DNA from: an uncultured Oscillospiraceae bacterium
GTDB taxonomy: Bacteria > Bacillota > Clostridia > Oscillospirales > Acutalibacteraceae
Length of the DNA: 21,025 nucleotides
Direction: 5' to 3'
Assembly (NCBI GenBank): GCA_900542375.1
Contig: UQNI01000035.1
Coordinates: 1-21,025 of the forward strand
The position numbers were made by a program, and so were the translations under genes. This document shows, in pieces, positions 8,544 through 16,481 of this stretch. Numbering within the stretch: the first letter of the stretch is position 1; every line of letters begins with the position of its first letter. The notes under the pieces are model-generated. The model made no database searches. It was not told where the DNA came from and saw nothing but the letters and a program-made list of their open reading frames with translations.

Positions 8544-10223
8544 GTGCTTTCACAATTATATATTGAAAATGTTGCAGTCATTGAAAAAGCAACCATTGAA
8601 TTTCATAAAGGATTCAATATCTTAACAGGCGAAACCGGCGCAGGAAAATCTATTATCATTGATTCCATGCATGGTATTTTGGGAGAACGCACATCCAAAG
8701 ATATGGTTCGAAGTGGGGCGGAGTCTGCTTTTGTCAGCGGATTGTTTACCGACTTAACCGAACAAGCAATCAATAAGCTGCAGGAACTGGGTTTTGAACC
8801 GGAAGAGGATGGTTCTGTTTTGATTCACAGAACCATTCAGGCAGAAGGAAAAAGCACTTGCAGAATCAATGGACGTCCTGCTACCGTTTCCGCTTTAAAA
8901 GAACTGGGAAAAACATTAATGAATATTCATGGTCAGCATGAAAGTTATCATTTGCTTTCTCCCGAACTCCATATTCATTATATTGATGAATCGGGTGATT
9001 TAAACACATTGGTAAAGGAATATCGCAGTGTGTATCAGGAGTTAAAACAGATTCAGTCTGAAATAGGAGCACATGCAACCGACGAAACGGAAAAGCTGCG
9101 CCGTATTGATTTGCTGACGTATCAAATTGAAGAATTGGAACAAGCCAATTTGCGTGAAAATGAAAAAGAAGAATTAATGGAGCGCAAAACCACAATGATG
9201 CACGCTGAGAAAATTGCTTCTGCCATTACCGCAGCAAAAGCTGCTCTTGACGGAGATGAATCTTTTGATGGTGTTTTGTCTACGCTGACTGCAATTACCG
9301 CTTCTTTGCAGGACTCCGAGCAATATTTACCTGCATTAAATCCAATCATTCAAAAATTACACGAATTATCTTATGGGTTGGAAGATGTTAGTGATGCTTT
9401 ACGGGAGCAGGAATCCCAAATGGAATTTGATGCATCCGAACTGCTTGAAATCGAAACTCGTTTGGATTTATTATACCGCTTGTCAATTAAATACGGACAA
9501 ACAACAGAGGAAATGTTAGCGTTTTTGGAAAAATGCAGACAAGAATTGAATCAAATCAATCATTCCGAAGAAACGTTGATTCAATTAAATGAAACGTATG
9601 AAATCTTGAAGGAAAAGGCGATTCAGTTAGCAAAAACATTGTCTGACAAACGTAAAAAAACGGCAGAGCAATTTACAAAAAAAGTGAAGCATGAATTACA
9701 GTTTTTGAATATGCCCGGCATTGAGTTTCAGGTAGAGCAAGAGAGAGTTCCGCTTAACAGCAACGGCTGTGATAAGATTCAGTTTCTTATTTCAGTCAAT
9801 CCGGGAGAGCCCGCAAAACCCATTGCCAAAATAGCATCGGGCGGTGAATTGTCCCGTATTATGCTGGCTATACAGACTGTGCTGTCTGCCCATGATGATT
9901 TGGACACTATGATTTTTGATGAAGTCGATACAGGAATCAGCGGCAGTGCAGCCCAAAAGGTAGGTTTAAAATTGCACGAAGTTTCCAGATACGCTCAGGT
10001 GATATGTATTACACATTTGGCACAAATTGCTTGTTTGGCCGATTATCATCTTCTGATTCAAAAACAGGTTACAGAAAATAAAACCTATACGCAGGTAATA
10101 CCATTGAGCAAGGAGGCTCAAATAAAAGAAATTGCTCGTATGATTGGCGGTCAGGCAATCACACCACTGTTACTGCAGAATGCACAAGAGATGATTGATT
10201 CTGCAAAACAGCTGAAATCGTAA
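8544..10223 (+). CDS. recN: DNA repair protein RecN (SMC-like ATPase)
   Basis: RecN is an SMC-related ATPase recruited to DNA double-strand breaks. Seen: 559 residues. Walker A GETGAGKS is at 29-36, and a long Glu/Gln/Lys-rich coiled-coil middle covers about 155-375. The ABC signature ASGGELSR is at 431-438, Walker B MIFDEVDTG begins at residue 456, and the H-loop ICITHLAQIACLADYH follows about 25 residues later. The N-terminus LYIENVAVIEKATIEF fits RecN. The start is uncertain: GTG 8544 (MLSQLYI, AGGTG at 8533-8537) matches family N-termini, while GTG 8535 directly after the argR stop would add three residues. No terminator hairpin follows, so transcription could run on into the tyrS leader. 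In many spore formers spoIVB and spo0A come next; here they do not. Confidence 0.95.
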   Translation: MLSQLYIENVAVIEKATIEFHKGFNILTGETGAGKSIIIDSMHGILGERTSKDMVRSGAESAFVSGLFTDLTEQAINKLQELGFEPEEDGSVLIHRTIQAEGKSTCRINGRPATVSALKELGKTLMNIHGQHESYHLLSPELHIHYIDESGDLNTLVKEYRSVYQELKQIQSEIGAHATDETEKLRRIDLLTYQIEELEQANLRENEKEELMERKTTMMHAEKIASAITAAKAALDGDESFDGVLSTLTAITASLQDSEQYLPALNPIIQKLHELSYGLEDVSDALREQESQMEFDASELLEIETRLDLLYRLSIKYGQTTEEMLAFLEKCRQELNQINHSEETLIQLNETYEILKEKAIQLAKTLSDKRKKTAEQFTKKVKHELQFLNMPGIEFQVEQERVPLNSNGCDKIQFLISVNPGEPAKPIAKIASGGELSRIMLAIQTVLSAHDDLDTMIFDEVDTGISGSAAQKVGLKLHEVSRYAQVICITHLAQIACLADYHLLIQKQVTENKTYTQVIPLSKEAQIKEIARMIGGQAITPLLLQNAQEMIDSAKQLKS

Positions 10224-10245
10224 GCAATTTGTTCGGCCATTTGAC

Positions 10246-10274
10246 TTGACAATGCAAATCTGTTTCATTATAAT
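10246..10274 (+). promoter_or_regulatory. Sigma-A promoter for the tyrS T-box transcript
   Basis: The -35 TTGACA at 10246-10251 and -10 TATAAT at 10269-10274 are both perfect consensus and separated by 17 nt. They lie 23 nt after recN. The predicted transcript start is near 10281, immediately before the T-box leader. Confidence 0.9.
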
Positions 10275-10280
10275 ATTTTA

Positions 10281-10541
10281 TTAATAGCGTTGATGGAAAA
10301 AAGTAGGGTTACTGTTACCGGTACAGAGAATTTGCGGTTGGTGTGAGCAAATCCAGCGGTAACCTGAACATACATTCCTGAGCTGCTGTCCTGAACTTAT
10401 CATCAGTAGGGACATGCCGTGTCTGCACGTTACAGCTAAGGTATGTTTTCATACCTGTAAGGCCATGCTTGTGAGAGTATGGTAAACTGAGGTGGTACCG
10501 CGATTGATTCGCCCTCTGCATAACTTGCAGGGGGCTTTTTT
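10281..10541 (+). promoter_or_regulatory. T-box leader (tRNA-Tyr sensing) upstream of tyrS
   Basis: This is a transcription-attenuating T-box that reads uncharged tRNA. Seen: a Stem I base helix GTTACCG (10314-10320) with CGGTAAC (10357-10363), an AGAGA motif at 10325-10329, and a GGTTGGTG-type distal loop after it. A candidate specifier codon TAC (Tyr) is at 10371-10373, followed by the expected purine A. A 7-bp hairpin AGGTATG/CATACCT (10439-10445 and 10450-10456) fits Stem III. The T-box AGGTGGTACCGCG is at 10490-10502. Its TGGT (10493-10496) would pair with the tRNA acceptor end NCCA; the variable T expects discriminator A, which tRNA-Tyr normally has. GAGG at 10489-10492 can pair with CCTC at 10513-10516, the 5' arm of the terminator, so antiterminator and terminator are mutually exclusive. 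The downstream tyrS agrees with the specifier. Confidence 0.95.
10511..10541 (+). terminator. Regulated intrinsic terminator of the tyrS T-box
   Basis: GCCCTCTGCA (10511-10520) pairs with TGCAGGGGGC (10526-10535) as 10 bp including one G-T pair, around the loop TAACT. Six T residues follow (10536-10541). It overlaps the 3' side of the antiterminator. Confidence 0.93.
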
Positions 10542-10586
10542 ATATCCCTGCAAAAGACGTCATAAATTGTAATTTAGGAGGTTATT

Positions 10587-11813
10587 ATGGGAGTTTTTGA
10601 TCAACTACAGGAAAGAGGATTAATTGCCCAAACAACAAACGAAGAAAAAATTAAAGAATTGCTGAACAATGATAAAGTAACATTTTACATTGGTTTTGAC
10701 CCTACCGCAGATAGTTTGCATGTAGGCCATTTTGTGCAAATCATGGTCATGTCTCACTTGCAAAAAGCGGGACATACTCCAATTGCGCTGTTTGGCGGAG
10801 GAACCGGTATGGTGGGGGACCCATCAGGAAAAACTGAAATGCGTAAAATGCTGACAAAAGAAGAGATTGCACATAATATCAGTTGTTTTCAAAAGCAAAT
10901 GTCACGCTTGATTGATTTTTCAGATGGAAAAGCAATTATGGCAAACAATGCAGATTGGCTTTTGGACTTGAATTATATTCAATTTTTGCGTGAAGTCGGC
11001 GTTCATTTTTCTGTAAACCGCATGTTGTCTTTTGAATGCTATAAACAGCGTTTGGAAAGAGGACTCTCTTTCTTTGAACTAAACTATATGCTTATGCAAA
11101 GCTATGACTTTTTGGAATTAAACCGCAGATACAATTGTGTCATGCAATTAGGCGGAGATGACCAATGGAGCAATATCATAGGCGGTGTGGAACTGGTACG
11201 CCGTTCCGACCAAAAAGAAGTATACGGAATGACCTTTACACTGCTGACCACAAGTGAAGGTAAAAAAATGGGCAAGACAGAAAAAGGCGCTGTTTGGCTC
11301 AATCCTGAAAAAACCAGTCCGTTTGATTTCTATCAATATTGGAGAAATGTAGATGACGCTGATGTTATCAAGTGTTTGAAAATCCTAACCTTCTTGCCAA
11401 TGGAACAAATCAATGAATATGCAAAAAAAGAAGGCAGTGAATTAAATGCTGTGAAAGAAGTACTTGCATATGAAGTTACAAAGTTAATTCATGGGGAGGA
11501 AGAAGCAGAAAAAGCACAAGAAGGTGCCCGTGCTTTGTTTGGTTCTGGTGCAAATACAGATAATATGCCGTCCACCACTTTCACTGCTGCCGACTTTGCA
11601 GACGGCCAATTGGGCATTCTGGATATGCTCATGAAAGCAAATTTAGCTCCTTCCAAGAAAGAAGGCCGCCGTTTGGTAGAACAAGGTGGCATCTCTGTCA
11701 ATGATGTGAAAATCACCAATCCTACAGAACAATTTACGGCGGAAGACTTTAAAGACGGCTATATTATTGTGAAAAAGGGTAAAAAAGTATTCCATAAAAT
11801 TGTGTTGTCATAA
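10587..11813 (+). CDS. tyrS: Tyrosyl-tRNA synthetase (TyrRS, S4-domain bacterial type)
   Basis: TyrS charges tRNA-Tyr with tyrosine. Seen: 408 residues. The class I HIGH motif appears as HVGH at 45-48 after YIGFDPTADSL, with GGGTGMVGDPSGK at 70-82. The tyrosine pocket includes MQSYDF (170-175) and QLGGDDQWSN (187-196). The KMSKS loop appears as KMGKT at 227-231. A C-terminal S4-like tRNA-binding domain covers about 340-408 (PSKKEGRRLVEQGGISVND). The start ATG 10587 has a perfect AGGAGG at 10576-10581 with a 5-nt spacer. Expression is governed by the T-box leader directly upstream. KMGKT in place of KMSKS is, to my knowledge, a common variant in this TyrRS group and not evidence of inactivation. 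Confidence 0.97.
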   Translation: MGVFDQLQERGLIAQTTNEEKIKELLNNDKVTFYIGFDPTADSLHVGHFVQIMVMSHLQKAGHTPIALFGGGTGMVGDPSGKTEMRKMLTKEEIAHNISCFQKQMSRLIDFSDGKAIMANNADWLLDLNYIQFLREVGVHFSVNRMLSFECYKQRLERGLSFFELNYMLMQSYDFLELNRRYNCVMQLGGDDQWSNIIGGVELVRRSDQKEVYGMTFTLLTTSEGKKMGKTEKGAVWLNPEKTSPFDFYQYWRNVDDADVIKCLKILTFLPMEQINEYAKKEGSELNAVKEVLAYEVTKLIHGEEEAEKAQEGARALFGSGANTDNMPSTTFTAADFADGQLGILDMLMKANLAPSKKEGRRLVEQGGISVNDVKITNPTEQFTAEDFKDGYIIVKKGKKVFHKIVLS

Positions 11814-11826
11814 AAGAAGCTGTGAT

Positions 11827-11860
11827 AAAACAAAGCTTGCTTGCCGGCAGGCTTTGTTTT
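11827..11860 (+). terminator. Hairpin between tyrS and the YfhO-family gene, possible leaky terminator
   Basis: AAAACAAAGC (11827-11836) pairs with GCTTTGTTTT (11851-11860), and four more inner pairs (TTGC with GCAG) extend the stem to about 14 bp around a 6-nt loop. Only the four T residues inside the stem act as a T-tract, followed by GCG. It may stop some transcripts, but readthrough is likely because only 23 nt separate it from the next start codon. Confidence 0.6.
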
Positions 11861-11883
11861 GCGTTATAAGTCGAGGTGAATCT

Positions 11884-14562
11884 ATGAAGAAATACTGGCA
11901 ATGTTTATTGCCGCCTGTTGCTTCCGGAGCTTTATGTTTGATTGTCTTTGCGATATTTCAACTATTTCCGTTTGCACAACGAACGTTGTCCTGGTGCGAT
12001 ATGAATCAACAGGTAGTTCCTTTGTTGCTGGACTTAAAAAATGTATTGTCGGGCCAGTCAGATTTATTTTTAAATATGGCCAACGCAGGCGGCACCAGTT
12101 TTTGGGGAATTTTATTATTTTTTGTATCCAGTCCGTTTTCTTTACTGGTAGCGTTCATAGATACAAAAGATATTTATTTGTTTGCAAATATTCTGGTATT
12201 TATAAAAATTGTGGTTTGTGCAGGAACAGCAAGTCTGTTCTTTCGAAATAAATTTACCTCACTGCATGTATTGCAAAATATTGCTTTATCCGTCATGTAT
12301 GCATTCTGCGGATATACCATGATGTATTTTCAAAATGTGGTTTGGCTGGATATGATGTATATGTTCCCAATCTTGTTACTGGGAATGGACCGTATTATAC
12401 AAAAAGAAAAAGTATTGCTGTATATCATTGCTTTAACTGCAATGATTACCATACATTTTTACTTATGTTACATGGTTGCTATCTTTTTAATTTTAGCAAT
12501 TGGCTTGTATACATGGTTCTGTGTAGAAAAAGAACGAAGGAAAAAAGTCGTCTGTTTATTCGGAATTTCTACACTGATTGTCCTTTGTATTACCGGAATT
12601 GTATGGGTGCCTTCTTTGCTTCAATACCTGCAATCCGGCAGGGGAACCGGAATTATTGAAAGTTTATCCTCAGGAAGTTTTATTTCAGAGGTATATACTA
12701 CTGTACCGATTATTACATGTACGGCTATTTTAATCGCAATTGTTCCTTTGTATTTCATTTGCAAAAAGTATAAAAAGAAAAAATTAAATATCATAGGTAT
12801 CTTATTTTTACTGACACTGCTTCCCATCTTTATAGAGCCTATCAATAAGATGTGGCACACAGGAAGTTATCAGGCATTTCCCGCACGATATGGATACATT
12901 ACCGTATTTTTAGGATTGATTATTGCTGCGGATATGCTAAACGACTTTAACCCAAAAAATACAGTTGGAAAAATCAGCGTGAAGAAAAACGCTGTCATGA
13001 TAGGTAGTCTCAGTGCAGGAATCATTGTGGTGGCCGCAGTTGGATTTTTGTTAATCTTCAAACAATGGGATACACTTACCGTGTACACCAAAACCTTGCA
13101 CGGTTCTTATGCAGCATTAGGATTATTTGTCTTATTTGCGTTAGCCGCAGCCATTTTTTACTTTTTTGTTTTATTGCTGTATTATTTAAATCTTATGCGC
13201 AAACTGACCATGTGTATTTTTCTTTGTCTTATGACTATTGTGGAAGTGATGTTCTGCGGCAGCATTTATTTTGGTTCTGCGTCAAGATCCACTTTTTCAA
13301 ATGAAGCGGTTTTAGATTTGCAAAATAAGATTGACGACAACGAGTTATATCGTGTAAAGATGGATAAAAAGTATTTTGATGTCAATATGGTAGGAGCGCT
13401 GGGGTATAACTCTTTAAGCCACTATACTTCGTTTACCAATGAATCGTACATGTTTACAATGAAAAAATTAGGATATTCTTCCTACTGGATGGAAGTAAAC
13501 TCCAATGGCGGTACTGCGCTGACAGACAGTTTGCTTGGAAATCGCTATCACATTGTGCTGAATACGGATGTCACCGATGAACAGGAAATCATTTATCAGA
13601 ACAGCAAATATTCTATCGTAAAAAATGAACTGCCAAGTACCTTTGGTTCTGTATTCACCGCGGAAGATATGGAAGGTTATGCTCAACTTCCGGATGGCTC
13701 CAGGGAAGAGATTCAAAATGCACTGTTCAAAGCAATTTATCACACTTCCGATGATGTAACAGAGACTTATTCGCCTATTACTATGGACAATATCGTATAT
13801 CATCAAAGTTCTGAAGGGTTACATACCATTCAAAAAGAATTGTCATCTGATGCGTCTTATTTACTGTATACCATTCCTGTTGAAGGCACACAGACACTAT
13901 ATTTTGACTGTTTCCATGAGTTGTCAAATAATTTGGTAGAACCCATTAACAGCTCTTTTGATGTTTATGTAAACGGAAGTTTGGTACAAAGTAAGTATCC
14001 GTCTCAAAGCAGCAACGGATTGCTGGAATTGGGAACATTTACGGATGAAACGGTTGTTGTAAAAGTAGATGTACGAAAAAATGTCATAGCAAAATCATTT
14101 GGTGTATTTGGAATAAAACTGGATACGCTGACAAAGCATATGGATAATAAAACAGCGGTCAGTTTGGAACAGAAAAGAAATACGATCACAGGCACTGTAG
14201 ACGCTATGGGAGAAAATCAATATTTATTTTTGCCTATTGGCTATGTAAATGGTTTCAAGGCAACAGTAAATGGAGAAGAGGCAGAAATTTATCAAGTATT
14301 TGATACGTTTATGGCAATCAAATTGCAAAACGGTACGAATACGGTGACTGTTTCGTATGTTCCAAATGGATTTATCACAGGAGGAATTTTATCTGCCGCA
14401 GGTATTTTGTTGTGTATTGGATTTATACTCTTACTAAATAAAAACCGATACCGCTATATTCGTTTTGTGGAGTACATATCCTATCCAATTATCTTTGCTT
14501 TATTTGCAATTGTCATCATAGCTGTTTATATTGCACCGATGATTATTTATATCATTTCATAA
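11884..14562 (+). CDS. YfhO-family polytopic membrane protein (GT-C-like)
   Basis: 892 residues from ATG 11884, with GAGGTGA at 11873-11879; the frame is open upstream but no family-like sequence is there. Seen: about 13-14 hydrophobic segments in residues 8-460, a large extracytoplasmic region of roughly 365 residues, and two C-terminal membrane segments (about 831-850 and 864-889). The first outer loop holds CDMNQQ (38-43), like the conserved Asp-containing loop of YfhO and other GT-C-fold proteins. ARYGYI at 334-339 also fits the family. YfhO relatives have been linked to glycosylation of lipoteichoic acid or other surface polymers using lipid-linked sugars. The substrate here is unknown, and no glycosyltransferase gene is adjacent to suggest one. 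A strong terminator ends the unit. Its only visible upstream promoter is that of the T-box, so it may be co-transcribed with tyrS. Confidence 0.87.
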   Translation: MKKYWQCLLPPVASGALCLIVFAIFQLFPFAQRTLSWCDMNQQVVPLLLDLKNVLSGQSDLFLNMANAGGTSFWGILLFFVSSPFSLLVAFIDTKDIYLFANILVFIKIVVCAGTASLFFRNKFTSLHVLQNIALSVMYAFCGYTMMYFQNVVWLDMMYMFPILLLGMDRIIQKEKVLLYIIALTAMITIHFYLCYMVAIFLILAIGLYTWFCVEKERRKKVVCLFGISTLIVLCITGIVWVPSLLQYLQSGRGTGIIESLSSGSFISEVYTTVPIITCTAILIAIVPLYFICKKYKKKKLNIIGILFLLTLLPIFIEPINKMWHTGSYQAFPARYGYITVFLGLIIAADMLNDFNPKNTVGKISVKKNAVMIGSLSAGIIVVAAVGFLLIFKQWDTLTVYTKTLHGSYAALGLFVLFALAAAIFYFFVLLLYYLNLMRKLTMCIFLCLMTIVEVMFCGSIYFGSASRSTFSNEAVLDLQNKIDDNELYRVKMDKKYFDVNMVGALGYNSLSHYTSFTNESYMFTMKKLGYSSYWMEVNSNGGTALTDSLLGNRYHIVLNTDVTDEQEIIYQNSKYSIVKNELPSTFGSVFTAEDMEGYAQLPDGSREEIQNALFKAIYHTSDDVTETYSPITMDNIVYHQSSEGLHTIQKELSSDASYLLYTIPVEGTQTLYFDCFHELSNNLVEPINSSFDVYVNGSLVQSKYPSQSSNGLLELGTFTDETVVVKVDVRKNVIAKSFGVFGIKLDTLTKHMDNKTAVSLEQKRNTITGTVDAMGENQYLFLPIGYVNGFKATVNGEEAEIYQVFDTFMAIKLQNGTNTVTVSYVPNGFITGGILSAAGILLCIGFILLLNKNRYRYIRFVEYISYPIIFALFAIVIIAVYIAPMIIYIIS

Positions 14563-14566
14563 AAAG

Positions 14567-14597
14567 ACCGAGGAATCTAGATTCCTCGGTTTTTTTT
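14567..14597 (+). terminator. Intrinsic terminator after the YfhO-family gene
   Basis: A near-perfect palindrome, ACCGAGGAATCT (14567-14578) and AGATTCCTCGGT (14579-14590), is followed by eight T residues (14590-14597). An A-rich stretch on its left means it could also work on the minus strand as a backstop for gdhA. Confidence 0.95.
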
Positions 14598-14614
14598 GTA
14601 AAATATCAAACAAT

Positions 14615-14656
14615 AAAACCACCTTTTCAAAACGATAGAGAAGAAAAGGTGGTTTT
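14615..14656 (-). terminator. Terminator hairpin of gdhA
   Basis: AAAACCACCTTTTC (14615-14628) pairs perfectly with GAAAAGGTGGTTTT (14643-14656) around a 14-nt loop, 20 nt beyond the gdhA stop on the minus strand. The A/T arms supply the T-run in either direction, so it can act bidirectionally between the two convergent genes. Confidence 0.85.
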
Positions 14657-14676
14657 GTCATATGATTTACGCGATA

Positions 14677-16020
14677 TTAAATAACGCCTTGTGCCAGCAT
14701 TGCATCAGCTACTTTTAAGAAGCCTGCAATATTAGCGCCTGCAACATAATTGCGGCGGTCATCGCAATATTTTTCTGCAGCTTGAGAACATTGTTTGAAG
14801 ATATTTACCATAATACCTTTTAGTTTTTCATCCACTTCCTCAGCAGACCATGACAAACGCATGCTGTTTTGAGACATTTCCAAAGCAGATACTGCTACAC
14901 CGCCTGCATTTACGGCTTTACTTGGAGCAATAATCAATTTATGCTCTTGCAGGTATTCCATAGCCTCATTTGTGGTAGGCATGTTGGATACTTCAATATA
15001 GTATTGAATGCCGTTTGCTACAATTTGTTCTGCTTCTTTCATGCCAATTTCATTTTGTGTTGCACATGGCATAACAACGTCAACTTTTACGTTCCATGGT
15101 TTTTCACCGGGATAGAAAGGTACGCCGAATTTGTCTGCATAGTCTTGTACTTTATCTCTTCCGGAAGCTCTCATTTCAAGCATATAATCTACTTTTTCAC
15201 CTGTAATTCCGTCGGCATCATAAATATAACCGTCAGGACCGGAAATGGTTACTGCTTTACCGCCAAGTTCCGCAATTTTCTTTGCAGCGCCCCATGCAAC
15301 GTTTCCGAAGCCGGACAATGCAAAAGTTTTGCCTTTGATAGAATCATTGTTGTCTTTCAAAACTTCATTACAGAAGTAAACAGCACCAAAACCTGTAGCT
15401 TCAGGACGTAAAATGCTGCCGCCGTAGGAGAGACCTTTACCTGTTAGCACACCATTTTCAAAGTTGCCTTTGATTTTCTTATATTGACCGAACAAATAGC
15501 CGATTTCTCTTGCACCTACGCCGATATCGCCTGCGGGTACGTCTACATCGGGACCGATATGACGGCATAATTCTGTCATGAAACTTTGACAGAACGCCAT
15601 AATTTCACGGTCGGATCTGCCTCTTGGGTCAAAGTCGGAACCGCCTTTGCCACCGCCGATTGGCAAGCCGGTCAAAGCATTTTTGAAAATTTGTTCAAAA
15701 CCCAAAAATTTAATAATACTTAGGTTTACGGATGGGTGGAAGCGCAAACCACCTTTGTAAGGACCGATAGCACTGTTAAACTGTACACGAAAACCGCGGT
15801 TTACTTGCACATTGCCGTTGTCATCAACCCAAGGAACACGGAACATAATTTGTCTTTCAGGTTCTGTAATTCTTTCAATAATACCCTCTTTTTGGTATTG
15901 TGGGTTTTGTTCAATTACTTTTTCCAAAGAAGTAAGCACTTCTGTTACGGTTTGTTGAAATTCTGCTTGGTCTGGATTTTTTTGTATTACTTTTTCTAAT
16001 TGTTCGCTAACATAAGACAT
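14677..16020 (-). CDS. gdhA: Hexameric glutamate dehydrogenase, probably NAD-dependent
   Basis: GdhA interconverts glutamate with 2-oxoglutarate and ammonia. 447 residues from ATG 16020, with AGGAGG at 16031-16036 ten bases upstream; the frame is open 9 codons further but has no such site. Seen: the catalytic and substrate residues fall at exactly the Clostridium symbiosum numbers, K89 (PYKGG), K113 (IFKN), K125 (GGGKGG) and D165 (PAGDIGVGAREIG). The nucleotide-binding fold starts at SGFGNVAWG (236-244). The coenzyme-specificity positions are F238 and P262 (SGPDG), as in the NAD-specific C. symbiosum enzyme, where changing both to serine was reported to switch it towards NADP. I therefore infer NAD specificity, despite the frequent automatic label of NADP-specific. 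It is monocistronic, convergent with the YfhO-family gene and divergent from purF. Confidence 0.96.
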   Translation of the reverse strand: MSYVSEQLEKVIQKNPDQAEFQQTVTEVLTSLEKVIEQNPQYQKEGIIERITEPERQIMFRVPWVDDNGNVQVNRGFRVQFNSAIGPYKGGLRFHPSVNLSIIKFLGFEQIFKNALTGLPIGGGKGGSDFDPRGRSDREIMAFCQSFMTELCRHIGPDVDVPAGDIGVGAREIGYLFGQYKKIKGNFENGVLTGKGLSYGGSILRPEATGFGAVYFCNEVLKDNNDSIKGKTFALSGFGNVAWGAAKKIAELGGKAVTISGPDGYIYDADGITGEKVDYMLEMRASGRDKVQDYADKFGVPFYPGEKPWNVKVDVVMPCATQNEIGMKEAEQIVANGIQYYIEVSNMPTTNEAMEYLQEHKLIIAPSKAVNAGGVAVSALEMSQNSMRLSWSAEEVDEKLKGIMVNIFKQCSQAAEKYCDDRRNYVAGANIAGFLKVADAMLAQGVI

Positions 16021-16062
16021 AAAATCTTTTCCTCCTACTGCAATCATTATTAACTGGTTGTC

Positions 16063-16091
16063 ATTTTATCATATTTTGGTTATATTTACAA
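16063..16091 (-). promoter_or_regulatory. Predicted gdhA promoter
   Basis: Read on the minus strand, -35 TTGTAA (16086-16091) and -10 TAAAAT (16063-16068) are separated by 17 nt. The start of transcription would be near 16056, giving a leader of about 35 nt with AGGAGG. Match to consensus is fair, not perfect. Confidence 0.6.
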
Positions 16092-16284
16092 GATGAAATT
16101 TAAAAAAATCGGCCTAATAACGCAATTTTATTTATCATAAATTTCATTTTTGAATATAAAAGTTTTAGTTTATCTTATTTTTTGCAGGAAAATTATAGTT
16201 TGGTTGCAATTTGTTGAGATGCCATCCATTAGGCAATCAAATATTATTACTTGTATCGTGTTTATGAATTATGAAACAGAAATA
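16092..16284. other. AT-rich spacer in the gdhA-purF divergent region
   Basis: About 190 bases between the two predicted promoters. I see no gene, RNA or clear operator here. A 15-codon ATG frame at 16093 has no ribosome binding site. Upstream activator or repressor sites could lie here but none is recognisable. Confidence 0.6.
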
Positions 16285-16314
16285 TTGACAAAGTCTATGC
16301 AGATATAATAAAAT
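16285..16314 (+). promoter_or_regulatory. Predicted purF promoter
   Basis: -35 TTGACA at 16285-16290 is perfect consensus. TAAAAT at 16309-16314 gives an 18-nt spacer. A consensus TATAAT at 16304-16309 lies only 13 nt away and is too close to pair with that -35. The transcript would begin near 16321, leaving a leader of about 160 nt. Confidence 0.65.
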
Positions 16315-16333
16315 AAACTTGGTTATTTATGAA

Positions 16334-16440
16334 AAAAACAGTATTTGCAGTCTACTATTTCAATTGAGCATACCCATTTATGCTCATTCTGTTTTTACGG
16401 ACATGCATGCACGGGCATAATAGATGTATTTTTGTTATGC
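16334..16440 (+). promoter_or_regulatory. Structured leader of purF, no known class recognised
   Basis: An outer helix AAAAACAG (16334-16341) with CTGTTTTT (16389-16396) encloses a perfect 8-bp hairpin TGAGCATA (16365-16372) with TATGCTCA (16379-16386), loop CCCATT. A second small hairpin GCATAA (16415-16420) with TTATGC (16435-16440) lies closer to the gene. GCATA at 16368-16372 could instead pair with the later TATGC, so alternative folds exist. The T-run after the first hairpin could act as a weak attenuator. I see neither a purine riboswitch nor a ZTP riboswitch core. Confidence 0.45.
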
Positions 16441-16481
16441 GTATAGGCTTTTGGAGAAACATAGGAGTGTGAACAAACAAT

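Noticed and set aside
11249..11281. TyrS inactivation because KMSKS reads KMGKT
   Set aside because: The second lysine is kept, and this substitution is common in bacterial TyrRS; the T-box upstream also supports a functional gene.
14869..15411. A 180-codon open frame on the plus strand
   Set aside because: It lies wholly antisense to gdhA, encodes a Cys/Phe-rich product typical of a shadow frame, and has no binding site; gdhA is clearly the real gene.
16093..16140. 15-codon ATG frame starting MKFKKIG in the gdhA-purF gap
   Set aside because: It has no ribosome binding site, is very short, lies upstream of the predicted purF promoter and has no supporting feature.
16304..16309. Consensus TATAAT as the -10 of purF
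   Set aside because: It is only 13 nt from TTGACA at 16285-16290. TAAAAT at 16309-16314 gives an acceptable 18-nt spacer, so I placed the -10 there.
16321..16481. Purine or ZTP riboswitch ahead of purF
   Set aside because: The conserved three-way-junction loops of the purine class and the conserved blocks of the ZTP class are not present; only generic hairpins are seen.
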